From NCBI RefSeq assembly GCF_004000235.1, contig NZ_RCIO01000003.1:373-64372 (forward strand): a stretch of 64,000 nucleotides of DNA, read 5' to 3'. The position numbers and the translations under genes are program-made. Below, in pieces: positions 16,286 through 24,700 of this stretch. The notes beneath the pieces are model-generated. The model was given only the letters and a program-made list of their open reading frames with translations. It had not been told where the DNA came from and did no database searches. The first letter of the stretch is position 1. Every line of letters begins with the position of its first letter. The stretch comes from Mesorhizobium sp. Z1-4 (GTDB lineage: Bacteria; Pseudomonadota; Alphaproteobacteria; Rhizobiales; Rhizobiaceae).

Positions 16286-17520
16286 GGCTTGCTCCATGAC
16301 CATTGCGTGACCGGCATCGCCGGGCGCCAGCCCGTGAGCGAGCCGACCGGAGAGGCATGCGCCACCGCCAGCCGCAGAAGGTCGCCGCCGTGATCCTGAT
16401 GCGTGGCGAGGAGCAGCGCCTCGGTTTCCAGAGTGACGGCGTTGACGACCAGTCGGCCACCCGGCTTGAGGCGGGCGAGGGCGGTGTCGAGTACGGCTGC
16501 GTCGCAACCGCCGCCAATGAAGATCGCATCGGGTTCGGGCAGGGCGGCGAGCGCCGCCGGGGCTTCGCCGGCGACGATTTCGAGGCCGGGAACGCCGAGC
16601 GCTTCGGCATTGCGGCCAACGCGGGCGGCGCGTTCGGCGTCTCGCTCCACGGCGATGGCGCGCAGCGAAGGATCGCGTAGCATCCATTCGATCGAGATGG
16701 AGCCCGAGCCGGCGCCTATGTCCCACAGAAGCTCGCCGTGACTGGGTGCGAGGGCCGAGATCGTGGCCGCACGTACGGTGCGTTTGGTGATCTGGCCGTC
16801 ATGCTCGAACCAGTCGTCCGGCAGGCCGGGAGCCAGCGGCATGGCGCGGGCGTCCGGAGTGGCGTCGACTTCGATGGCGATGAGATTGAGCGGGTCGATT
16901 TCGCGCGGCTGGAAAGCGGCCGCGGTGGTTTCGGCGATACGCTCACGCGCTCCGCCAAGCGCTTCGAGCACGGTGAAGCGAGAGGGGCCGAAGCCGAGCC
17001 GGGTGATCATTTGCGCAATCGCCGTCGGACCGTCGGCGTCGGAGGTCAGCACCAGCAGCTTGCGGCCGGGCTGCAGGTGGGGGCGGAGCAGGGCGAGCGG
17101 GCGGCCATGCAGCGACACGCAAGTCGCGGCTTGCTGCGCCCATCCAAGCCGCGCCGCAGCGAGGCTGAAAGCGGACGGAGCCGGCACGATCCACATTTCG
17201 GCGGCGGGCACATGTCGTGCCAGCGTGGCACCGACGCCGTAGAACATCGGGTCGCCCGAGGCGAGCACGCAGACGGAACCGCCGCGTAGCGCCATCACTG
17301 CCGCCACCGCCTGATCGAAGGGGCTTGGCCAGGCGCGCGCTTCACCGGCGATCAGGGAGGCCGCGAGCTCAAGGTGACGCTTGCCGCCGAAGACGGTCTG
17401 CGCGCCGGCGATCATGTTACGCGCGTTCTCGCCGAGGCCCGCGACGCCATCCTCGCCGATGCCGACGATGGACAGCCATGGCGTTGCTGGTGCAGTTACG
17501 GGCATGGGATCAGCGGACAT
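16282..17520 (-). CDS. cobL: Precorrin-6Y C5,15-methyltransferase, decarboxylating
   Basis: A 412-residue two-domain enzyme. The N-terminal CbiE-like methylase starts WLSIVGIGEDGVAGLG at about residue 15. The C-terminal CbiT-like domain has the SAM site DIGAGSGSISIEW near residue 267 and IFIGGG further on. It methylates C5 and C15 and removes the C12 acetate carboxyl. The proposed ATG at 17520-17518 overlaps the cobK ATG on the opposite strand; the next in-frame ATG is at 17505. First gene of cobL-cobE-cobM. Confidence 0.93.
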   Translation of the reverse strand: MSADPMPVTAPATPWLSIVGIGEDGVAGLGENARNMIAGAQTVFGGKRHLELAASLIAGEARAWPSPFDQAVAAVMALRGGSVCVLASGDPMFYGVGATLARHVPAAEMWIVPAPSAFSLAAARLGWAQQAATCVSLHGRPLALLRPHLQPGRKLLVLTSDADGPTAIAQMITRLGFGPSRFTVLEALGGARERIAETTAAAFQPREIDPLNLIAIEVDATPDARAMPLAPGLPDDWFEHDGQITKRTVRAATISALAPSHGELLWDIGAGSGSISIEWMLRDPSLRAIAVERDAERAARVGRNAEALGVPGLEIVAGEAPAALAALPEPDAIFIGGGCDAAVLDTALARLKPGGRLVVNAVTLETEALLLATHQDHGGDLLRLAVAHASPVGSLTGWRPAMPVTQWSWSKP

Positions 17521-17521
17521 G

Positions 17522-18289
17522 ATGAAGCACCATATCCTGATACTGGGCGGCACCAGCGAGGCGCGCGCTCTTGCCGGCCGGCTCGGCTCGCATGAGGACT
17601 ATGCGGTCACCCTGTCGCTGGCCGGACGCACCGCAAACCCTGTCGCCCAGCCGGTTCCCGTGCGGGTTGGCGGCTTCGGGGGCGCGGAAGGTCTCGCGCG
17701 ATATCTCAAGGCGGAAGGGATATCGCTGCTCATCGATGCAACTCATCCCTTCGCCGCGCAGATTTCGCACAATGCGGCGCAGGCCGCAAAGCAGGCTGGC
17801 GTGCCGCTGATCGCGCTGCGCCGTCCGGCCTGGCAGCAAGCCGCCGGCGACCGCTGGACGCTTGTCGGAAGCGTCGCTGGGGCGGTGGATGTGCTGGGTG
17901 AGAAGCCGCGCCGCGTGATGGTTGCGCTTGGCCGGCAGGAGCTCGCGCCTTTCGAGGCCGCGCCGCAGCACAGCTACCTCATACGCTCCGTCGATCCAGT
18001 CGAGCCGCCGCTCGGCGTGCCGGACGCGCAATACATTCTGGCGCGTGGGCCGTTCGAAGAAGCCGACGAGAAGTGGTTGCTTGAGGCTAACCGTATTGAC
18101 GTGATCGTTTCCAAGAATTCCGGCGGTGCCGCAGCTTATGGCAAGATCGCGGCGGCGCGTGCGTTGGGGCTCGAGGTCGTAATGATCGCACGACCGGCGC
18201 TGCCCGATGTGCCCTCGGGGGGATCGGTCGATGAGACGGTTATGCAGGTCGATCATCTGCTCGCCCCTTTAGCGAAGCGCGGCGTGTAG
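17522..18289 (+). CDS. cobK: Precorrin-6A reductase
   Basis: A 255-residue NADPH-dependent reductase converting precorrin-6A to dihydro-precorrin-6A. It opens MKHHILILGGTSEARALA (dinucleotide-binding loop); DATHPFAAQISHNA near residue 75 and the VSKNSGG near residue 198 are CobK/CbiJ blocks. Start could be ATG 17519 or ATG 17522; either abuts or overlaps the cobL start. It is a lone plus-strand gene between minus-strand operons, and its last 37 bases overlap the convergent cobJ end. Confidence 0.92.
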   Translation: MKHHILILGGTSEARALAGRLGSHEDYAVTLSLAGRTANPVAQPVPVRVGGFGGAEGLARYLKAEGISLLIDATHPFAAQISHNAAQAAKQAGVPLIALRRPAWQQAAGDRWTLVGSVAGAVDVLGEKPRRVMVALGRQELAPFEAAPQHSYLIRSVDPVEPPLGVPDAQYILARGPFEEADEKWLLEANRIDVIVSKNSGGAAAYGKIAAARALGLEVVMIARPALPDVPSGGSVDETVMQVDHLLAPLAKRGV

Positions 18290-19017
18290 ACCAGCGGTGG
18301 CAATCCCGGTCGGGCGATGCTGCGCGTCTCGGGCGAGCCGACGATGATGCAAGTCGCCATGTCGGCTTTTGCGGGGTCGGCGGCAGCGAGGTCGGTGATC
18401 TCGATGCGCTCGTCGGGGCGTCCCGCTGCGCGGCCGAACACCACGACCGTATCTCCCGGAAGCACGGCGCGCAGGCAATCGAACGCCTTGCCGAGTTGCC
18501 ACGGTCGGGCCCGGCTGATCGGGTTATAGAACGCCATCACGAAACCGGCCTCGGCAGCGGCGGCAAGCCGCTTTTCGATCAGCTCCCACGGTTTCAGATT
18601 GTCCGACAGCGAAATCACGCAGAAATCATGGCCGAGCGGCGCACCGATGCGGGCGGCGACAGCCAGCATCGCGGTGATGCCGGGCAGCACGGAGATTTCG
18701 ACCTGCCGCCACGCGTCCGGCCCGTTCTCTACCGCCTCGCAGATCGCGGCGGCCATTGCGAACACACCGGGGTCGCCGCCCGATACAACGCAGACATTGC
18801 CGCCCTGGCATGCGCGGTTGAGCGCGGCGGTCGAGCGGTCCAGTTCCTCCCGGTTGTCGGAGGCGTGGCGCGTCTGGTCCGGCCGCAGCGACAGCCGGTC
18901 GAGATAGGGCGCGTAACCGTAGAAGTCGCTGGCGCCGGCGATGGCGCGAGCGACCTCCGGCGTCGTCTGGTCCGGATTGCCGGGACCGAGGCCTACCACT
19001 GTAAGCCGGCCGCTCAT
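18253..19017 (-). CDS. cobJ: Precorrin-3B C17-methyltransferase
   Basis: A 254-residue SAM methylase that also drives ring contraction in the aerobic pathway. Blocks: LTVVGLGPGNPDQTTPEV at residue 5, GYAPYLDRL near residue 35, VVSGGDPGVFAMAAAI near residue 79 and ISLSDNLKPWELIEKRL near residue 138. ATG at 19017 is favoured over 19023 because it forms the ATGA overlap with the cobI stop seen elsewhere in this operon. Last gene of the riboswitch-led operon. Confidence 0.93.
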   Translation of the reverse strand: MSGRLTVVGLGPGNPDQTTPEVARAIAGASDFYGYAPYLDRLSLRPDQTRHASDNREELDRSTAALNRACQGGNVCVVSGGDPGVFAMAAAICEAVENGPDAWRQVEISVLPGITAMLAVAARIGAPLGHDFCVISLSDNLKPWELIEKRLAAAAEAGFVMAFYNPISRARPWQLGKAFDCLRAVLPGDTVVVFGRAAGRPDERIEITDLAAADPAKADMATCIIVGSPETRSIARPGLPPLVYTPRFAKGASR

Positions 19018-19751
19018 ACCCACCCGCTCCAGCCCGGAACCAGCACAATCGAGAAATAGGGCGCCGGGGCATCGTCGCGGCCGGCCAGCGGCGTGGCGAA
19101 GCCGTTGGCCATCGTGCCGCGCTCGACATAGACGGCGCGGTCGAGCTTGCCGGCGGCCGAAAGAGCGGCGCGGATCTTGGGCAGATTGCGCCCGACTTTC
19201 ATGATCACCGCGGCATCGGCCTCGGTCAGCCGGCGCGTGAGCTCCGCTTCATCCAGCGTGCCTGGCAGGACGCACAGAATATCGTCGCCCTGCGTGATCG
19301 GCGTGCCGGCCAGCGACCAGCAGCCCGACATGGCAGTGACGCCTGGAATCACCTCGGTGTCGAAGCGGTGTGCGAGCCGCACATGAAGGTGCATGTAGGA
19401 GCCGTAGAAAAGCGGGTCGCCTTCCGACAGCACCGCGACGGAGCGGCCGGCTTCGAGATGCGCTGCGACTTCCTGCGCCGAGCGGTCGAAGAAGCCAGTG
19501 ATCGCGCAGCGATAGTCTTCATGCGTGCGTTCGACCTCGGTGGTGACGGGGTAGAGCAGCGGGAGCTCGATTGTGTCCGGCCGAATGTGGGCGTCGACAA
19601 TGCGGCGCGCATTGCTGGCGTTGCCCTTCTTGGCAAAGTGCGCAACGACATCGGCCTCAGCCAGAACACGTGCGGCTTTCAGCGTCAGCAATTCGGGATC
19701 GCCGGGACCGGTGCCGACACCGAACAAGCGGGCTCTTGCGTTGCTGCTCAC
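19014..19751 (-). CDS. cobI: Precorrin-2 C20-methyltransferase
   Basis: A 245-residue SAM methylase making precorrin-3A. It begins ARLFGVGTGPGDPELLTLKA, the CobI/CbiL opening; the SAM-loop LSEGDPLFYGSYMHL and PGVTAMSGCWSLAG follow. ATG overlaps the cobH stop by 4 bases, as throughout this operon. Confidence 0.93.
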   Translation of the reverse strand: MSSNARARLFGVGTGPGDPELLTLKAARVLAEADVVAHFAKKGNASNARRIVDAHIRPDTIELPLLYPVTTEVERTHEDYRCAITGFFDRSAQEVAAHLEAGRSVAVLSEGDPLFYGSYMHLHVRLAHRFDTEVIPGVTAMSGCWSLAGTPITQGDDILCVLPGTLDEAELTRRLTEADAAVIMKVGRNLPKIRAALSAAGKLDRAVYVERGTMANGFATPLAGRDDAPAPYFSIVLVPGWSGWV

Positions 19752-20380
19752 AGGCCGGGCCTCGCCAGCGCGTTGATTGCTGCGGCCGTCATGGCCGAAC
19801 CGCCCAGCCGGCCGCGCACAATCGCCCAGGGGACGCCGTAAGTACTTGCCTCGAGCGCATCTTTCGATTCCGCTGCGCCGACGAAGCCGACCGGCATGCC
19901 TATGATCGCTGCGGGACGCGGTGCGCCCTCATCCAGCATTTCGAGCAGGTGAAAGAGCGCGGTCGGCGCGTTGCCGATGGCGACAAGCGCTCCTTCCAGG
20001 CGGTCGCCCCACAAATGCATGGCGGCGGCGGAGCGCGTGTTGCCGATCTTCTTCGCGATCTCCGGGGTGTGCGGGTCGCGCAAAGTGCAGACCACGTCAT
20101 TGTCGGCCGGCAGCCGGGCGCGGGTTACACCGCGCGCCACCATTTCGGCGTCGCAAAGGATCGGCGCGCCGGCGGCGAGTGCGGCCCGCGCGGCATCCAC
20201 GAAACCGGGAGCGAAGGCGAAATGCGATGCGGCCTCGACCTGTCCGCAGGCATGGATCATGCGGATCGCGACATCGGCTTCACCCGGCGTGAAGCGGGCG
20301 AGATCGGCCTCTTCGCGGATGATGGCAAAGGAGCGCTCATAGATGGCGTCGCCGGCGCGGATATAGTCATAGGTAGTCAA
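19748..20380 (-). CDS. cobH: Precorrin-8X methylmutase
   Basis: A 210-residue isomerase that moves the C11 methyl to C12 and yields hydrogenobyrinic acid. His43 in MIHACGQVE coincides with the catalytic His43 known for P. denitrificans CobH. GMPVGFVGAAESKDAL near residue 160 is the family C-terminal block. It starts 1 base after the cobG stop. Confidence 0.94.
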   Translation of the reverse strand: MTTYDYIRAGDAIYERSFAIIREEADLARFTPGEADVAIRMIHACGQVEAASHFAFAPGFVDAARAALAAGAPILCDAEMVARGVTRARLPADNDVVCTLRDPHTPEIAKKIGNTRSAAAMHLWGDRLEGALVAIGNAPTALFHLLEMLDEGAPRPAAIIGMPVGFVGAAESKDALEASTYGVPWAIVRGRLGGSAMTAAAINALARPGL

Positions 20381-20381
20381 T

Positions 20382-21734
20382 TCAGTCTCCGGCCGATGCC
20401 TGTTCGAATGTTCGCGCGGTTTTCGCCGGTGCTTTGCCCTGACGACGCGCCGCCATGAGGCCTGCCAGGCGACGCGCGATGTCGCCTTTGCCGAAGTGTT
20501 CGCCCGTCTGGCGCGCAGTGCCGCCTTCCACCAGCTCGACGCCGTTCTCCGTGCCGACGAGCGTGAAGGCCGCCCTGGCCGGGTGGGCGCAGCCCTTGGC
20601 GCATCCTGAAATGTGCAGGCTGGCTAAATCGGCGGGTAGGGCAGTGGCGACTTCGCGTGCGATTTCGCGGGCAGGGATGAAGCCCGACGCGCAGCCCTGC
20701 GTGCCCGGACAAGCGAAGATGCGGGCGCGCGGGTCATCGGCCGAGGTAATCAGGCCGGCTTGATCCGCAAGGTCGCGAAGGCGCAGCGCGACTGCCTCGG
20801 ATTCGCAAAGCAGGACCGCCGCGCGGCCCGGCGCGAAACGCAGCTCAGCGATTTCTCCGGCGCGGTCGAGGAAGGCGTTCAGCTCACCGGCTTCGATGCT
20901 GCCAAAGGGCAGGGCAACCCGGATGGCGAAGCGGCCGTCGGTGAGAGAGTGGGGCGTTGCCCCCTCACCCGCTCGCGTCCTCTCCCCCAGGGGAGATGGG
21001 ACCAGGCCGAGATACCGGCTCTCCTCTTCTCCCCCACGGGGAGAAGGTGGCTGCAAAGCAGCCGGATGAGGGGGTGATGAAGCAAAGTGCTCGGAAAGTA
21101 TGGCGGCTATGTTCTCCGGTGCCAGATCCCGGGCACGGATATGGGCACCCTGTGTCGCGATGGCCTCCAGAATTGCCATCGCTGCATCTGCCGCCACTTC
21201 TTCGTCAACGACCGCAAGCGGTCGTGCGGTTTGACGGTCGCCGCCGATCGAAACCAGCCAGTCGGTTGCCGCCACGGCGTTTAGCCTGATGTCGGCAGCG
21301 ATATCGGCAAGCGTGATGGCGCCGTCGCCATCGACAACCACTGAGACCTTGGGCGCCAGGCGCTGCTTCAGATCGGAAGAGTCGATTGCCTGGCGGATCG
21401 CGACGGCGAGCGGTGCGGCGTTTGCTGTCTCGGACGGGTCGAGGCCGGCGAGCGGATTGGTCTCGACCGGCACGCCGTCGCGCAGGCCCAATTCCATCGC
21501 CGCGATATCCTTGGCGAGTGCTGCGGCGCTCGTCTCGGTCAGGCCGCGTATCTGGAAGTTGCCGCGCGCAGTGATCTCCACAAGACCGTTGCCGTGCCGG
21601 CGTGCGGCGTCGCACAGCGCGCGCACGCTGTCCGCCGAAAGAGCTTCGCCGGCGGCGGCGAGCCGCACCAGCAGTCCGTCGCCGGTCTGCATGGGGGCCG
21701 AAAGGGCGGGGCAGGCGCCACGGCGGAACATCAC
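20382..21734 (-). CDS. cobG: Precorrin-3B synthase, oxygen-dependent (CobG), with an in-frame repeat insertion
   Basis: A 450-residue siroheme/4Fe-4S protein of the nitrite/sulfite reductase family that uses O2 to make precorrin-3B. The cluster/siroheme cysteines are C342, C348, C378 and C382 (CPGTQGC ... SGCAKGC). The two half-domains are joined by a linker at about residues 221-260 that is not native-looking: it is the translation of a palindromic repeat (20960-21074) and reads PPSPRGGEE and SPLGERTRAGEG. All catalytic blocks are intact and the frame is open. ATGA overlap with cobN. Confidence 0.92.
   Translation of the reverse strand: MMFRRGACPALSAPMQTGDGLLVRLAAAGEALSADSVRALCDAARRHGNGLVEITARGNFQIRGLTETSAAALAKDIAAMELGLRDGVPVETNPLAGLDPSETANAAPLAVAIRQAIDSSDLKQRLAPKVSVVVDGDGAITLADIAADIRLNAVAATDWLVSIGGDRQTARPLAVVDEEVAADAAMAILEAIATQGAHIRARDLAPENIAAILSEHFASSPPHPAALQPPSPRGGEEESRYLGLVPSPLGERTRAGEGATPHSLTDGRFAIRVALPFGSIEAGELNAFLDRAGEIAELRFAPGRAAVLLCESEAVALRLRDLADQAGLITSADDPRARIFACPGTQGCASGFIPAREIAREVATALPADLASLHISGCAKGCAHPARAAFTLVGTENGVELVEGGTARQTGEHFGKGDIARRLAGLMAARRQGKAPAKTARTFEQASAGD
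20960..21074. repeat. Palindromic repeat element inserted in frame in cobG
   Basis: Outer arms CCCCCTCA (20960-20967) and TGAGGGGG (21067-21074) enclose two hairpins: TCTCCCC-CA-GGGGAGA (20981-20996) and CTTCTCCCC-CAC-GGGGAGAAG (21026-21046). The right half contains GGGGAGAAGGTGGC, 11 bases, then CGGATGAGGGG. The same string with a 9-base spacer occurs in the cobN element, so both are copies of one family. It resembles the intergenic mosaic repeats of rhizobia, but here it is translated. Confidence 0.8.
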
Positions 21735-24700
21735 GCGGCCTCCCTGGCGCGGGCTTCCGCGATGAGTTCGGCAAGGCCATCGTCAATCGAGTTGCGGCGC
21801 GGGTGCCAAAGGCCCCGGCGCCGCGCTGCGGCGAAACGCTCGGCGATGGCGCGGGCAGCGGCCGGGTTTTCGCGCAGCAGGAAATCGCGCACGCGCTCGT
21901 CGCCCAGATAGGCGTCGTGGACGGCTTCCAGCAGCGTTTCGGGAATGGCCAGCGTGGTCTCGGCGAAGGCGACCAGCCGGTCGACGGTCTCCGCGAATTC
22001 GGCGGCGCCGCGCGGGCCGTGGCGCAACTGGCCCTCGATGAAGCGCGGGCTGACGGCGCGGCCGCGCACAACACGGGCAACCGCTTCGGCCACTGTGCGG
22101 GCGCGGGGACGCGCCGGGTCGGTGGTGTCGAGCGTGATCAGATCGGCGGAGCGGCCAAGCGCTGCGATAGCTGCGGCGAAGCCGCCGACATGCGCGGCAT
22201 CGGCGGAGCCGTCGAGGATGTCGCGGCCCGGATCGTCGCCGGTGTGAACGAGGAGCTGTGCTTCGGCCACGCGGCGCGAAAACGCCTGGGGTGCTTCCGC
22301 ACCATCGCCCTCGGCGCCGCCATAGGCGTGGCTCGTGGCGTCAAGGTAGGCCTGGCCGATCTCGGCGCGCTCCTGCCAGTCGCCTGTAGCGAGCAGGTCT
22401 TCCACGCCAGCGCCATAGGTGCCGGGCGAACCGCCGAAAATGCGAGGCGGGACTGCGCCGGTCTGGCGTGCTTCAGCGGCAAGCGGGTTTTCCGCGCCAT
22501 CCTCGTCACGCGCGGCGACTGCGCGGGCGGCAGCGTCGAGCAGCGCGATCTGGGCCGGGAACATGTCGCGGAAGAGGCCGGAGATCTTCCATGTGACATC
22601 GACGCGCGGACGGCCAAGTTGCGCCAGTGGCTGGACCTCGACGCCGGTTACGCGGCCGGTAGCAGCATCCCAGACGGGCTTCACGCCCATCAGGTTGAGC
22701 CCCTGCGCGATTTCCTCGCCGCCGGTGCGCAGGCTGGCCGAACCCCAAAGGTCCATCACCAGTGAGCGCGGCCAGTCGCCATGGTCCTGTAGAAAACGGC
22801 GCACGACCTCGTCGGCGGCCAGACGCCCGAGCTCGTAGGCTGTCGGCGTCGGCATTGTGCGCGGGTCGGCGGTGAAGAGGTTGCGGCCGGTGGGCAGCAC
22901 GTCGGTGCGGCCGCGCGCCGGGGCGCCTGCCGGGCCCGGGCGTATGTGGCGGCCGTCGAGCGCGGCGATCAGCGCCTCACGCTCGCGCGCGGCGGACTGA
23001 AGCCGCAGCGGGTCGGTTTCGCCGGGCGCGGCGCGGCCATAGACATGTTGGCCGTCCTTCAGCGCGAAATCCTTGATGTCGCAAAGCCAGGCATCGATCT
23101 TCTGCAGTGCTTCATCGGCGTCGAGATCGTCGGCGATGCCTGCTTCGCGGGCGAGGCCCGTTTCGCGCGCGGTGTCGGCGATCAGTTTCGCCAGCCGGTC
23201 GCGGCGGCGGCGGTCCAGCCCGTCCGCCTGAGCGTATTCGTCTACCAGATGTTCGAGCTTGCGTTCGGCCTCGCCCAGCTCCGCGCCGACCAGCGGCGGC
23301 GGCAGATGGCCGAGAGTGACGGCGGCGATGCGGCGCTTGGCGTGGGCGGCCTCCCCAGGGTTCGAAACGATGAAGGGATAGACGACCGGAAGGCCGCCGG
23401 TGACGATCTCGGGGAAGCAATCGGAGGACAGCGCGACGGCTTTTCCCGGCAGCCATTCAAGCGTGCCGTGCGCGCCGACATGGACGATCGCATGGCAGCC
23501 GCGATCGGCCTGCAGCCAATGGCCGAATGCCAGCAGCTCATGGCGCGGCGGCAGCTCGGGATCATGATAGTCGGCGCGCCGGTCGGCGGAGCGGCCGCGG
23601 TCCGGGGCCAGAGCCACAGTGACATTGCCGAACTGCTCAAAGCGAAAGGCCAAATCGTTTGCCGGCTCCGGGTTGCCCCATGCACTGATGACCTTTTCGC
23701 GAGTCTTTTCGGGCAGTTGGCTGAACCAGTTGCGATAGTCCTCGAATCCTGAGCCGGCTGAAGGTTCACGCAGTGATTCAAGTAGTTCACGCGATGATTC
23801 AGGTATGCCGCCGACCGAATAGCCCGCGGCCTGCAAGTCGCGGAGCATGGCGAGCACGCTCTCGGGCACGTCCAGGCCGACCGCATAACCCGTGCGGCCG
23901 GTAGCGTTCGGGTAGTCGGGAATGAGGATGGCGAGACGGCGTTCGCCTCGCGGCGTTTGCGTCAATCGGATCATCGCCGAGAGGCGATCGGCGAGGCTTT
24001 CGACACGGTCGGGCTCGGGCCGGTTTTCCTGACCGCGGAAGCCCAGTTCCTCGTCGAGCGGGCGCTCCGATTTGAAGGCGATGGCACCACCCAGAATGCG
24101 GCCGTCGAGCTCCGGCAGGACGACATGCATGGCCAGATCGGCCGGGGCTAGCCCACGCTGATTTTCCGCCCAGGCCTCCCTGCGCGTGGTGGCGACGATC
24201 GCCTGGAAGACGGGGACGCCGGCCCGGTCGAACAGCGTCTCAGAGCCGGGCTCGGCACCGCTGGCAAAGGCCGTTGTGGCGACGATGGCGGCGGGAGCGA
24301 GCGTCGCGATCGCGTCTTCCACGAAGGCGAGCGAGGTTCGATCCTTGAGGCTGGCGACGAAGATCGGCACCGGCTCCATGCCGCGTTTTTCAAGTGCGGC
24401 GAACAGCGCGTCGATGGGCGCGGCGTCGGCGGCGAGCAGCATGGAGCGATAGAAGAGGATGGGGATGATTGCTTTCCCTTCTCCCCGTTCGCGGGGAGAA
24501 GGTGGCCCGAAGGGTCGGATGAGGGGCGGTGCTACTCTCGAAAGTCGATCCTGCCCCTCATCCCCATGCCGGGACCTTCTCCCCGTGAACGGGGAGAAGA
24601 ACGCCTTCAATTCCACCACACCTTTGCCGGGCAGATAGTATCCGGCTTTGGGAACCGGTTTTGCCTCGGGCGCATCCGCGGCGCCGCCAGCCAGTACAAA

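Noticed and set aside
16286-16726. Long N-terminal extension of cobE
   Set aside because: It reads the cobL CbiT domain out of frame and is Arg-rich; the family start [11 protein letters not shown] is at 16285.
20945-21085. Possible frameshift or pseudogene in cobG
   Set aside because: The odd stretch keeps the frame, has no stop and both flanks are intact CobG; it is a repeat insertion rather than decay.
21602-22765. Plus-strand open frame of 387 codons opposite cobG/cobN
   Set aside because: Antisense shadow spanning two real genes; no motifs.
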